Assembly (NCBI RefSeq): GCF_900110135.1
Contig: NZ_FOCO01000003.1
Span: 62,001 to 126,000 of the forward strand
Direction: 5' to 3'
DNA: 64,000 bases
Source of the DNA: Pseudorhodobacter antarcticus
GTDB lineage: Bacteria > Pseudomonadota > Alphaproteobacteria > Rhodobacterales > Rhodobacteraceae
This document shows positions 1 through 8,848 of the stretch, piece by piece; position 1 is the first letter of the stretch; each line of letters opens with the position of its first letter. A model generated the notes under the pieces. It was not told where the DNA came from. It did no database searches and saw only the letters and a program-made list of their open reading frames with translations. The position numbers were made by a program, and so were the translations under genes.

Positions 1-238
1 TAATGGGGCTGCATGAAAACGCGAGTTTTTTTGCGCAGGCCAGAGGTGCCGGGTTTTTGGCCCGCAAACGCGGTGACGGGGATGGTGCGTATCATGGCGG
101 TTTTCCATAAAGAAAAGGGGGTTAGTGCCACTGACACGGTTTTGGCAGCTGCTTCAAGGGCTGCGTGGCTGATCCAGATCATGGATTGGCGGGTTTTGGG
201 GAGGGCAAACGGGGGCGGTATGGCGGGGAGCGAAACAG

Positions 239-535
239 ATGAGACTGACACTGCGCACCAATCTGGCCTTGCGGACCTTGATGTTTTGCGCGGTGAACGG
301 CGGGCGGACGCTGCGCAAACGTGAGGTGGCGCAGGCCTGCGGGGCTGGAACAGGTATTGCGGGTGGCATAGGACCGCGATTGTTACCAAAGACGGGGCAA
401 ATCGGCTGAAAATGGCCGAAGCGTGGTGCGATTTGACATGCGCGGGTGAAACCCATCTTGCGGATGCGGGGATGCAGGATTAATTTCGCTACATCTTGAG
501 CGATCAGTGCCGTAATTTGGCCGCAATGATTGATT
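239..535 (+). pseudogene. Remnant of an Rrf2-family regulator (likely pseudogene)
   Basis: The ATG at 239 opens a frame starting MRLTLRTNLALRTLMFCAVN and continuing to about residue 35 in the way typical of Rrf2/NsrR-type regulators of Rhodobacterales. The helix-turn-helix then falls apart: the frame runs into Gly-rich noise and stops at 407-409. Fragments resembling the middle of such a protein (LEQVLRVA near 351-375) appear in another frame. No frame carries the expected 140-150 residues or the cysteine cluster. I read this as a regulator broken by frameshift or deletion. The end coordinate is a guess. A short real protein cannot be excluded. Confidence 0.4.
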
Positions 536-589
536 AAAATTTAAGGCGATTTGGCTGGATCAAGCAGCCCTCGCAACCGGAAAACGTAC

Positions 590-724
590 AATGGCAAAAT
601 CACCCGCCACACCACAGCAAGGCAGTACCCCTGCGCCAACATCCCAGCAGCAGCAAGGTGGCAGCACCAGCGGCCAGCAGCAGCAGCAAGGCCAGACAAT
701 TTTCCGTGACTGGGCGTCAATTTA
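590..724 (+). CDS. Possible small Gln/Ser-rich ORF (44 aa)
   Basis: The ATG at 590 has a GGAAAA sequence about eight bases upstream. It opens a 44-codon frame rich in Gln, Ser, Gly and Pro that ends in FRDWASI before a TAA at 722-724. The coding CAG/CAA tract at 645-700 is read here as poly-Gln and in the overlapping TfoX frame as poly-Ser/Ala. The N-terminus MAKSPATPQ looks like a natural start. It could be a free small protein, or the original front of the downstream gene separated by a slip in the CAG tract. I do not recognise a family. Confidence 0.3.
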
Positions 725-1098
725 AGGCCTTGGGCGGGCCGTTGGACGCGCCTTTGGGCGGTGATCTGGCGCCCGTATCCTCTATCCGCAATCTGGGCCC
801 GGTGATGGAGGCTGCGTTTGCAAAAGCGGGTATCACATCGGCGCAGGCGTTACGCGATGTTGGGCCGGATGCCGCCTATTTGCGGTTGCTGCAAACGGGC
901 ACCACCCCGCATTTCATTGGATATTATGTTTTGGTGATGGCCCTGCAAGGCCGCCCTTGGAACGACTGCAAAGGCGCGGAAAAAGCGGCGTTGCGGGTGC
1001 GGTTTGACGCTGTGAAAGCGCAAGCGGTGCCAGATGATGGCGGATTGAGCGCGCTGGACGCGGCGCTGGATGTGATTGGTGTGCGCAAGCCGCGTTAG
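658..1098 (+). CDS. TfoX C-terminal domain protein
   Basis: The product carries the TfoX/Sxy C-terminal fold, starting at VSSIRNLGP (about residue 40) and including the conserved block LQGRPWNDCKGAEKAALR. Family members of this kind are small helical proteins, often named DNA-transformation proteins; Sxy of gammaproteobacteria is a competence co-activator, but the role of the stand-alone C-domain in Rhodobacterales is not established. The start is uncertain. The GTG at 658 lies inside the CAG-rich tract and has no good ribosome site. TTG at 730 or GTG at 706 would remove a low-complexity Ala/Ser leader. It converges with the acyltransferase gene, with a 4-bp tail overlap. Confidence 0.75.
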   Translation: MAAPAASSSSKARQFSVTGRQFKALGGPLDAPLGGDLAPVSSIRNLGPVMEAAFAKAGITSAQALRDVGPDAAYLRLLQTGTTPHFIGYYVLVMALQGRPWNDCKGAEKAALRVRFDAVKAQAVPDDGGLSALDAALDVIGVRKPR

Positions 1099-1937
1099 AC
1101 GCTGGACTGGTCTGTGGCTGCGAGGGCGCGCAGCAGGCGGGCGCGTGTGGCAGGGATTGCTGCAATTTCCACCGCTGTGAACACGTGCATCGTGCGCAGA
1201 TCGTGGTCATAGACCGCGTGATCGCTGACCCAGCCCCCCATCAGCAAATAACTGCGCAGCAAGGGCGGGAGGGTGGCCTGCGCGCGCCGGGGGTCGGGTT
1301 TGTGGCCCACAAGACCCGTTTTGAAATCAAACAGCGTTTGGGATTTAGGCATTGGGGCCCAGTGCGCTGGCGCTTGGTGTTTGGCGCACAGATGCGCGAA
1401 TGCGTCCAGATGCGGGGTGGCGTGATTGCCGGAGAATGAGGCGCAGCCAAACAGCAGTTGCACGCCGCCTGCATCCACCGCTTTGGTCAAAAACGCCCAA
1501 GCCAGCCGCAAAATATCGGGGTCTGTGTGATCTGGGTGGATACAAAACCGCCCCAGTTCCAGCGCAGGGCCGGGATACTGCGCCAGCCGTGCCAGATTGT
1601 AATATTGCGCGGAATAGCTGGTTGCGATGGCCTGTGGCGACAGCGGCAGCAGGCGAAAGCAGCAGACAAGTTGTTCGGTCACAGCATCTTGGACGACCAC
1701 ATGAGTGCAGCGGGCATCAAAGGGGTCGTGGTCTGGGGTTGCGGGTGCTGTGTCAAAACACAAGCTGCGCAGAGTTTGCGCGCGGGCGAGGTCGGGCGCG
1801 CTGGTGATAATGCGGGCGGTGTAGCTGCCTTTGCGCAATGGGGTAGCACCTTGGGCGGGGGGCGCGCAAACCGCCTGATTCGGCACAGGGCGGGGCGTTG
1901 GGCCACCCTGCCCCGCCCCCTGCACGCCGCGCGGCAT
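1095..1937 (-). CDS. olsB: GNAT acyltransferase, OlsB-like (ornithine lipid synthesis)
   Basis: The 280-residue protein has the hemolysin/OlsB-type acyltransferase fold: a substrate strand region ending FRLLPLSP, the core LELGRFCIHPDHTDP followed by LLFGCASFSGNHA, and a C-terminal LLRSYLLMGGWVSDHAVYD block. OlsB transfers a 3-hydroxyacyl chain from acyl carrier protein to ornithine, the first step to ornithine lipids at the inner membrane. The frame extends to 2018, but the ATG at 1937 is preferred because it does not run into bamE and drops an unlike leader. Even so, the first 40 residues are Pro/Gly-rich and may not belong. No olsA acyltransferase partner is next to it. A related acyl-homoserine-lactone-synthase-like GNAT is the main alternative. 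Confidence 0.7.
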   Translation of the reverse strand: MPRGVQGAGQGGPTPRPVPNQAVCAPPAQGATPLRKGSYTARIITSAPDLARAQTLRSLCFDTAPATPDHDPFDARCTHVVVQDAVTEQLVCCFRLLPLSPQAIATSYSAQYYNLARLAQYPGPALELGRFCIHPDHTDPDILRLAWAFLTKAVDAGGVQLLFGCASFSGNHATPHLDAFAHLCAKHQAPAHWAPMPKSQTLFDFKTGLVGHKPDPRRAQATLPPLLRSYLLMGGWVSDHAVYDHDLRTMHVFTAVEIAAIPATRARLLRALAATDQSSV

Positions 1938-1986
1938 GGGTTCGCAATCTGACACTGTGCGCGGCACCGTGCCGCTGACCACTGGA

Positions 1987-2457
1987 TTATTCCCCCAGCA
2001 GATCACCCGCACCAACACGGCCCACCGAGTTGAACAATTGACGCAAGAAACTGACGCCTTTGATATTGCTGTCGGTCACGCGGCGCGACAAGGGCACCAC
2101 GCGCCCCTCTTGCAAGCCGAAACGTTCGACGTTTTCAACGATGCCCGCGTCGTTAAAGCTGATGGCGACGACCTGACGATCAATTTCTTCGGGCTTTTTG
2201 GGGCCGAGATGCTTGAATTCGCTTTGCACATAATACCAGCCTTGGTCGTTCAGCAACCCGGCGGCGGAGGGGCGGCCCACGGCATCGGCCACGTCTTGAC
2301 GGCTGGAGGTGCCGACCTGCACTTGTTCCAATTCGCTGTCGGTGGGCACATAGCCGTGGTTGCGATAGATGGCGGAACAGGCGGTCAAAAACACCATCCC
2401 CCCCACCATTGCCAGCGTGATCAGTCGCGCCTTTGCTTTGCCTGCTTGCACTTCCAT
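1987..2457 (-). CDS. bamE: Outer membrane assembly lipoprotein BamE (OmlA/SmpA)
   Basis: This 156-residue lipoprotein starts with a basic stretch, a hydrophobic segment and the lipobox LTAC at about residues 24-27, so lipidation at Cys27 is predicted. The mature part carries the SmpA/OmlA motif region, GYVPTDSELEQVQVGTSS and the VGRPSAAGLLNDQGWYYVQS block. BamE is an accessory lipoprotein of the BAM complex that inserts beta-barrels into the outer membrane. It is divergent from the DUF177-rpmF-plsX-fabH set, an arrangement common in Rhodobacterales, and lies 49 bp upstream of the OlsB-like gene on the same strand. Confidence 0.9.
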   Translation of the reverse strand: MEVQAGKAKARLITLAMVGGMVFLTACSAIYRNHGYVPTDSELEQVQVGTSSRQDVADAVGRPSAAGLLNDQGWYYVQSEFKHLGPKKPEEIDRQVVAISFNDAGIVENVERFGLQEGRVVPLSRRVTDSNIKGVSFLRQLFNSVGRVGAGDLLGE

Positions 2458-2622
2458 CGCACCCTCTTGCCTATCGGGGCTGCGCCCCGTATCCCGTTCC
2501 GGTTTTCCGGTGTTCCCCTTGGCTTACAGAAGGATAGGCTTTTGTTCAAGAAAGGAACGCAAGGGTGGCGTGGCTTTGACCGGGTAATCGGGGACCAAAG
2601 CGTGAATTGAAGGAGCTATGCG

Positions 2623-3234
2623 ATGACGAATAGCACAGATGACAGCCAAGGCGCAGGGTCACAGGGCGCCCCACAGGGTGCGCCACAGGTAGGGCCGTTC
2701 AGCGTGCCGTACCGTGTGGCGGCGCTTGCCAGCCGCAAGCCGACGCGGTTTGACATCAAGCCGGATGGGGCCGCGCGGCGGGCCATTGCCGACTATCTGG
2801 GGATACTTGCGGTGCCAAAGCTGCGGTTCGCGGGCGAGGTTGTGGCGCGCGGGCGGCATGATTTTGTGCTGACCGCGGTGCTGGAGGCGCGGGTGGAGCA
2901 AGCCTGTTCCATCACGTTGGAACCTGTTGTGGCGGATGTGCGCGAGGAGGTTTTGCGCGTGTATTTGGCCGATTGGCAAGTGCCCGAAGGCGACGAGATG
3001 GAAATGCCCGAGGATGACAGCACAGAGCCGCTGGGCGAGGTGATTGATGCGGGCCATGTGGCGCTGGAGGCATTGATGCTGGCCCTGCCCCCGTTTCCGC
3101 GCGCGCCCGGCGCAAGTTTGGCAGATGCGCAATTTGCACCGCCCGGCACGACCCCGTTGAAAGACGGGGATTTGAAGCCATTTGCGGGGCTTGCAGCGTT
3201 GAAAGCCAAGCTGGAAGGCGGCAACCCAGAGTAG
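2623..3234 (+). CDS. DUF177 (YceD) family protein
   Basis: The 203-residue protein matches the YceD/DUF177 family by its position directly upstream of rpmF and by the core VEQACSITLEPVVADVREEVLRVY followed by an acidic stretch (about residues 125-145). YceD homologues bind 23S rRNA and affect its processing or accumulation in E. coli and plants; the alphaproteobacterial role is inferred. Only one Cys of the usual pair is visible. A good ribosome site (GAAGGAG) lies 7 bases before the ATG. Another ATG at 2618 is out of frame. The spacing to rpmF is 180 bp, so rpmF may also have its own promoter. Confidence 0.85.
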   Translation: MTNSTDDSQGAGSQGAPQGAPQVGPFSVPYRVAALASRKPTRFDIKPDGAARRAIADYLGILAVPKLRFAGEVVARGRHDFVLTAVLEARVEQACSITLEPVVADVREEVLRVYLADWQVPEGDEMEMPEDDSTEPLGEVIDAGHVALEALMLALPPFPRAPGASLADAQFAPPGTTPLKDGDLKPFAGLAALKAKLEGGNPE

Positions 3235-3281
3235 CGCCAGAGGAGGGGTTGAGGGCCGTCGCAGCATGTGACACAAAGCCC

Positions 3282-3309
3282 TTGCGCGCGGTCAGAAAAG
3301 CAGTATGTT
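3282..3309 (+). promoter_or_regulatory. Putative sigma70-type promoter for rpmF-plsX-fabH
   Basis: A TTGCGC (3282-3287) and a TATGTT (3304-3309) are separated by 16 bases in the 180-bp gap before rpmF. This is a reasonable but weak match to a housekeeping promoter. The gap itself suggests rpmF can be transcribed apart from DUF177. Confidence 0.3.
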
Positions 3310-3414
3310 CCGCGCTTCATCACATGGTGGACCAGATAGACCCGGTTGAATGGGCAAACGTTTGGTTCCAAAGGAAAATCAGGGCACTAGCCCTTCTTAT
3401 ACCGAGGTCGAGAC

Positions 3415-3621
3415 ATGGCTGTCCCGCAGAACAAAGTCACCAAATCCAAGCGCAACATGCGCCGCGCCCATGATGCATTGGTTGCATCGAACCCCGCGGA
3501 ATGTTCCAACTGTGGCGAGCTGAAGCGCCCGCACCATGTGTGTGGCGCTTGCGGCCACTATGATGCACGCGAAGTGATTGCATCCACCCAAGCGGTTGAT
3601 CTGGACGAGGACGCGGCGTAA
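3415..3621 (+). CDS. rpmF: 50S ribosomal protein L32
   Basis: The product is a 68-residue basic protein beginning [20 protein letters not shown], the diagnostic L32 N-terminus. It has a zinc ribbon made by CSNC and CGAC (about residues 31-34 and 44-47). L32 sits in the 50S subunit near the peptidyl transferase centre. The C-terminus is acidic (DLDEDAA), as is usual in alphaproteobacteria. plsX starts 24 bases downstream, the classical rpmF-plsX-fabH linkage between ribosome production and lipid synthesis. Confidence 0.97.
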   Translation: MAVPQNKVTKSKRNMRRAHDALVASNPAECSNCGELKRPHHVCGACGHYDAREVIASTQAVDLDEDAA

Positions 3622-3644
3622 GCCGTTTGTTCTTGCCCTGACAT

Positions 3645-4763
3645 ATGACACCTGTCGTTGACGCTGCCGATAAGACCGAACAGGCCCTTTTCGGGCTGGT
3701 AGGCGACAGGGTTGTTATTTCGGTCGACGCGATGGGTGGCGACCGTGGGCCTGCGGCTGTTGTCGCGGGTCTTGTGCTTGCGCTGTCTGATAATGTCCTG
3801 ATCGCCTTTGTCCTGCATGGGGATGAGGCGGTTTTGAACCCGTTGGTAGCCGCACAGCCGCAATTGTCGGGGCGCTGTGTGGTGCGCCATGCCCCGCGCG
3901 CGGTAACGATGCAGGACAAACCATCCCAAGTGATGCGCAATGGCACGGACACGTCGATGTGGTCTTGTGTGGACAGCGTGAAGACGGGTGAGGCGACGGT
4001 GGCCGTATCCTGCGGCAACACCGGCGCCTTGATGGCGATTTCAATGTTGCGGCTGCGCAAATTGCCGGGGGTGAACCGACCCGCGATTGCGTGTTTGTGG
4101 CCATCGCGCAATGCGGGCGGGTTCAACGTGATGTTGGATGTGGGCGCGGATGTGAAGGCCGAGCCAGAGGATTTGCTGCAATTTGCCATGATGGGCGCAT
4201 CCTATGCCCGCAATGGGTTGAATTTGCCCCGGCCCCGCGTGGGGTTGTTGAACGTCGGCACCGAAGAAACCAAAGGCCGCCAAGAGTTGAAAGCCGCGTT
4301 TGAACGGATGCCCGCTGTGGCCGCCGTGGGCGATTTTGAATTCGTGGGCTTTGTGGAAGGTGGCGATATTCCGGGCGACCGGGTGGATGTGATTGTGACC
4401 GATGGGTTTACCGGCAATGTCGCGCTGAAAACCGGCGAAGGCACGGCGAAACTGATTTCCGATTTCATGCGTGAGGCGTTTGGCGGCAGTTTGCTGTCGA
4501 AACTGGGCGCGCTGTTGGCGCTGGGGTCATTGCGACGGTTGCAAAAGCGGATGGACCCGCGCCGGGTGAATGGCGGGGTGTTTTTGGGGCTGAACGGCAC
4601 GGTGGTGAAATCGCACGGATCGGCGGATGCGTTGGGTGTTGCGGCGGCGATAAAGCTGGCGTTTGACCTTGCGAAATCGGGGTTCAATGAACGGTTGGCG
4701 GCGCGGGTCGCATCGGCGGGCCTTGCGGGGTTGGACGCGGGCGAACAAGGTGAAGTATCATGA
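3645..4763 (+). CDS. plsX: Phosphate acyltransferase PlsX
   Basis: PlsX converts acyl-ACP to acyl-phosphate, the donor for PlsY in phosphatidic acid synthesis. The signature SVDAMGGDRGP is at residues 26-36; VSCGNTGALMA and DVGADVKAEPEDLLQFA follow, and the C-terminal half has VDVIVTDGFTGNVALKTGEG. The length of 372 is normal for the family, with a somewhat long N-terminal leader of about 23 residues; a later start around the first conserved strand is possible. It is a peripheral membrane enzyme in studied bacteria. Its stop overlaps the fabH start by 4 bases (ATGA), implying coupled translation. Confidence 0.95.
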   Translation: MTPVVDAADKTEQALFGLVGDRVVISVDAMGGDRGPAAVVAGLVLALSDNVLIAFVLHGDEAVLNPLVAAQPQLSGRCVVRHAPRAVTMQDKPSQVMRNGTDTSMWSCVDSVKTGEATVAVSCGNTGALMAISMLRLRKLPGVNRPAIACLWPSRNAGGFNVMLDVGADVKAEPEDLLQFAMMGASYARNGLNLPRPRVGLLNVGTEETKGRQELKAAFERMPAVAAVGDFEFVGFVEGGDIPGDRVDVIVTDGFTGNVALKTGEGTAKLISDFMREAFGGSLLSKLGALLALGSLRRLQKRMDPRRVNGGVFLGLNGTVVKSHGSADALGVAAAIKLAFDLAKSGFNERLAARVASAGLAGLDAGEQGEVS

Positions 4764-5734
4764 TTGTGCGCTCGGTGGTCAAAGGTGTGGGGCATTATTT
4801 GCCCGAACGCGTTGTTCCAAATGCGGAATTTGAAGCGACGCTGGACACGTCTGATGATTGGATCACCAGCCGGTCGGGGATTGAGCGCCGCCATTTTGCC
4901 GCCGAGGGTGAAACCACGTCAGATATGGCGACCAAGGCGGCGACGGCTGCGTTAGAAAACGCTGGGCTGGCGGTGGATGATATTGACGCGATTATTGTGG
5001 CGACATCGACGCCCGATCTGACCTTTCCATCGGTGGCCACGATGGTGCAAGGCAAGCTGGGCATGACGCGCGGGTTTGCGTTTGATGTGCAAGCGGTCTG
5101 TGCGGGGTTCGTGTTTGCGCTGGCCAATGCCAACGCGCTGATTTTATCCGGGCAAGCGAAACGGGTTTTGGTGATTGGCGCAGAAACCTTTAGCCGGATT
5201 ATGGATTGGACCGACCGCAGCACGTGTGTGCTGTTTGGCGATGGGGCGGGTGCGCTGGTGCTGGAGGCGCAGACCGGCACGGGGGCTGTGTCGGACCGGG
5301 GGATTTTGTCGGCGGATTTGAATTCGGACGGGCGTTACCGCGAGATGCTGTATGTGGATGGCGGTGTGTCGACCACGGGGCAATCGGGCAAGGTGCGGAT
5401 GCAGGGCAATGCGTTGTTTCGCCAAGCTGTTGAAAAGCTGGCACAAACAGCCGAGGCGGCGTTGGATAAAATTGGGCTGACGGGGGCGGATGTCGATTGG
5501 ATTGTGCCGCATCAGGCCAATTTGCGCATTATCACCGCCACGGCCGCGCGGGTTGATGTGCCGATGGACCGCGTTGTGGTGACGTTGCAAGATCATGGCA
5601 ACACGTCGGCCGCCTCCATCCCGCTGGCGCTGTCGGTGGGCCAAGCGCGCGGACAGATCAAGCAGGGTGACTTGCTGGTGACGGAGGCGATTGGCGGCGG
5701 ATTGGCCTGGGGTGCGGTGGTTTTGCGCTGGTAA
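4760..5734 (+). CDS. fabH: 3-oxoacyl-[ACP] synthase III (FabH)
   Basis: FabH condenses acetyl-CoA with malonyl-ACP to start fatty acid synthesis. The catalytic triad is visible: Cys114 in QAVCAGF, His251 in VPHQANLRI and Asn281 in DHGNTSAASIP, matching the spacing of E. coli FabH. The 324-residue length is typical. It is translationally coupled to plsX through the 4-bp overlap and is followed 111 bases later by ihfA. Confidence 0.97.
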   Translation: MIVRSVVKGVGHYLPERVVPNAEFEATLDTSDDWITSRSGIERRHFAAEGETTSDMATKAATAALENAGLAVDDIDAIIVATSTPDLTFPSVATMVQGKLGMTRGFAFDVQAVCAGFVFALANANALILSGQAKRVLVIGAETFSRIMDWTDRSTCVLFGDGAGALVLEAQTGTGAVSDRGILSADLNSDGRYREMLYVDGGVSTTGQSGKVRMQGNALFRQAVEKLAQTAEAALDKIGLTGADVDWIVPHQANLRIITATAARVDVPMDRVVVTLQDHGNTSAASIPLALSVGQARGQIKQGDLLVTEAIGGGLAWGAVVLRW

Positions 5735-5845
5735 GGCGCGAAAACCCGCTAAAGTGTGGTGCGAAGTCTTGCCGCCAAGCCTCTGATATTGACTTGGGAT
5801 TTCAAAACGCGCATGTTTTGGAAAAACCACCCAAGGGGATATGGG

Positions 5846-6148
5846 ATGACCGATAAAACTTTGACACGCATGGACCTAAGCGAAGCACTGTTTCGCGAAG
5901 TGGGTCTGTCACGCAACGAATCGTCGAATTTGGTTGAGGCGGTGCTGCTGCACGTCTCGGATGCGCTGGCATCGGGGGACAGTGTCAAAATCTCGTCCTT
6001 TGGGACATTTTCCATTCGCGACAAGACTGCCCGCATTGGCCGCAACCCCAAAACCGGGGATGAAGTGCCGATCAGCCCGCGCCGTGTGCTGACGTTTCGC
6101 CCTTCCCATCTGATGAAAGATCGGGTTGCGGCGGGGTCCAACGGCTGA
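5846..6148 (+). CDS. ihfA: Integration host factor subunit alpha
   Basis: The product is a 100-residue HU/IHF-fold protein with the DNA-bending arm [27 protein letters not shown] is a heterodimer (with IhfB) that sharply bends DNA in replication, recombination and transcription. A longer in-frame start exists at 5756, but the ATG at 5846 is chosen because AAGGGG lies 7 bases before it and the sequence [20 protein letters not shown] is the normal alphaproteobacterial start. The fabH-ihfA-merR order is typical of Rhodobacterales. Confidence 0.96.
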   Translation: MTDKTLTRMDLSEALFREVGLSRNESSNLVEAVLLHVSDALASGDSVKISSFGTFSIRDKTARIGRNPKTGDEVPISPRRVLTFRPSHLMKDRVAAGSNG

Positions 6149-6165
6149 ACCATTAGGGGTTATTG

Positions 6166-7278
<1,113 letters not shown>

Positions 7279-7301
7279 ATTGGTTGCGTGACGTCAGGGT
7301 A

Positions 7302-7331
7302 CGCGAAATCGGGTTGCGGCGTGATTTCGCG
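7302..7331. promoter_or_regulatory. 9-bp perfect inverted repeat before tRNA-Pro
   Basis: CGCGAAATC (7302-7310) and GATTTCGCG (7323-7331) form perfect arms around a 12-base spacer between the MerR gene and tRNA-Pro. There is no T-run, so it is a weak terminator candidate for the upstream operon. It may instead be a binding site. It sits just upstream of a possible tRNA promoter (TTGCCC at 7333). Confidence 0.4.
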
Positions 7332-7371
7332 CTTGCCCCTGCCCGGAATATCAGTAGAAACGCGCCAGTGT

Positions 7372-7448
7372 CGGGCTATAGCGCAGCATGGTAGCGCGTC
7401 CGTCTGGGGGACGGAAGGTCGTGAGTTCGAATCTCGCTAGCCCGACCA
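7372..7448 (+). tRNA. tRNA-Pro (anticodon GGG)
   Basis: A full cloverleaf can be drawn: acceptor stem CGGGCTA/TAGCCCG (7372-7378 with 7438-7444), anticodon stem TCCGT/ACGGA around the loop CTGGGGG with anticodon GGG, and a T-arm containing GTTCGAATC. Discriminator A7445 and an encoded CCA (7446-7448) follow. It reads CCC and CCU proline codons. A strong hairpin lies eight bases downstream. Confidence 0.95.
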
Positions 7449-7455
7449 TTGCACA

Positions 7456-7489
7456 AAACGCCCGCCCTGTTAAACAGGCGCGGGCGTTT
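7456..7489 (+). terminator. Hairpin terminator after tRNA-Pro
   Basis: AAACGCCCGC (7456-7465) pairs with GCGGGCGTTT (7480-7489), extended inward by CCTGT/ACAGG around a TAA loop. The 3' arm ends in TTT and the 5' arm begins with AAA, so it could stop transcription in either direction. Confidence 0.7.
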
Positions 7490-7538
7490 GCATTTGCGCC
7501 CCGCCCCCCGTTCACAAGGGGGCCAAAGGGAGGCGATG

Positions 7539-8624
7539 ATGACAGGCGTTTTACCATCCCAAGCGTTGCGCGCGCTGATTGAAACGGGCGCGATTGCCGC
7601 CAGCCCCGCGATTACGCCTGACCAAGTGCAGCCAGCCAGTTTGGATTTGCGTTTGGGAATGGTGGCTTACCGCGTGCGTGCGTCATTTTTGGCCGGGCAT
7701 GGGCGCAGCGTGGCCGACCGGATTGCGGAATTTGAGATGCACCGCGTGGACCTGTCGGCGGGTGCCGTTTTGGAAAAAGGCTGCGTTTATGTGATTCCCC
7801 TGATGGAGCGTTTGGCGCTGCCTGCGGGGCTGACGGCGGTGGCCAATGCGAAGTCATCAACGGGTCGGTTGGATTTGTTGACGCGCACGATCACCGATGG
7901 CGGCGTTGAATTTGACCGGATTGCGCCGGGCTATGACGGCCCGCTGTATGCCGAGGTGTGCCCGCGCAGCTTTTCGGTGTTGGTGCGACCCGGGATGCGG
8001 TTGAACCAAATTCGGTTTCGCCAAGGCCAAGCGGTGTTGGATGATACAGCGCTGGCGGCGTTGCACGCGCAGGCCCCGCTGGTGGACGGGACCGCGCTGA
8101 TATCTGAGGGTTTGGGGTTTTCCGTGGATTTGCTGGCGGGCGCCGATGACCTGATCGGGTTTCGCGCCAAGCCGCACACGGGCGTGATTGATTTGGACCG
8201 CATAGGACATTACACTGCGGGCGAGTTTTGGGAGGATGTGCGCAGCCGCGAGGGGAGGATTATTCTGGACCCCGGCGCGTTTTATATTTTGGTGAGCCGT
8301 GAGGCAGTCACGATACCGCCCGATTATGCCGCCGAAATGGCACCTTATTTAGCGATGGTGGGGGAATTTCGCGTGCATTACGCAGGGTTTTTTGACCCCG
8401 GTTTTGGCTGGGCGCAAGCGGGTGGCAAAGGGTCGCGCGGGGTGTTGGAGGTGCGTTGCCACGAAGCGCCGTTTGTGTTGGAACATGGGCAGGTCGTGGG
8501 GCGGCTGGTTTATGAGCGGATGGCCGAACGGCCCGAGGCGCTGTATGGCACTGGAATTGCGTCAAATTATCAAGGACAGGGGTTAAAACTGTCCAAGCAT
8601 TTTGTGATGCCGCCGCGCCCGTAA
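7539..8624 (+). CDS. dcd: 2'-deoxycytidine 5'-triphosphate deaminase (long form)
   Basis: The product deaminates dCTP to dUTP, supplying dTTP synthesis. At 361 residues it is about twice the length of E. coli Dcd and is the duplicated-domain form found in alphaproteobacteria. The first half has QPASLDLRLG, ANAKSSTGRLDLLTR and the second EFRVHYAGFFDPGFG with GRLVYERM. AAGGGAGG precedes two consecutive ATG codons; the second (7539) has the better 5-base spacing, the first is at 7536. It stands alone between tRNA-Pro and the convergent scp cluster. Confidence 0.9.
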   Translation: MTGVLPSQALRALIETGAIAASPAITPDQVQPASLDLRLGMVAYRVRASFLAGHGRSVADRIAEFEMHRVDLSAGAVLEKGCVYVIPLMERLALPAGLTAVANAKSSTGRLDLLTRTITDGGVEFDRIAPGYDGPLYAEVCPRSFSVLVRPGMRLNQIRFRQGQAVLDDTALAALHAQAPLVDGTALISEGLGFSVDLLAGADDLIGFRAKPHTGVIDLDRIGHYTAGEFWEDVRSREGRIILDPGAFYILVSREAVTIPPDYAAEMAPYLAMVGEFRVHYAGFFDPGFGWAQAGGKGSRGVLEVRCHEAPFVLEHGQVVGRLVYERMAERPEALYGTGIASNYQGQGLKLSKHFVMPPRP

Positions 8625-8631
8625 ACGGTTT

Positions 8632-8847
8632 TCAGCGCATAAAGCGTTTGGTCAAACGGGCGGCTTGGCGGGCGCGTTTGGCGGTGTCTGTGGCGGTGGC
8701 AGATTGCGCGTGATCGGCGGCGTTGAGTTTGGGGGCGTTAGGTTTTGCAGCGCCTTTGCGGTCCAACATGCCGATGCCCTTATTGATGCCCCCGTTTACA
8801 AAACGCCGGATCAATTGGTTAATGATCATGCTGATGATGCGGTCCAT
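8632..8847 (-). CDS. Small conserved hypothetical protein downstream of scpB
   Basis: This 71-residue basic protein begins MDRIISMIINQLIRRFVNGG, an amphipathic helix, and ends in a run of Arg, Lys and Ala (KRARQAARLTKRFMR). Its ATG lies one base after the scpB stop, so it is very likely co-translated with scpB. I recall similar small proteins at this position in other Rhodobacterales but no assigned function. A DNA- or membrane-associated helper is possible; nothing in the sequence decides this. Confidence 0.65.
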   Translation of the reverse strand: MDRIISMIINQLIRRFVNGGINKGIGMLDRKGAAKPNAPKLNAADHAQSATATDTAKRARQAARLTKRFMR

Positions 8848-8848
8848 T

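Noticed and set aside
13-324. 103-residue plus-strand frame at the window start
   Set aside because: No family is recognisable and composition looks random; the Rrf2-like start in another frame explains part of it better.
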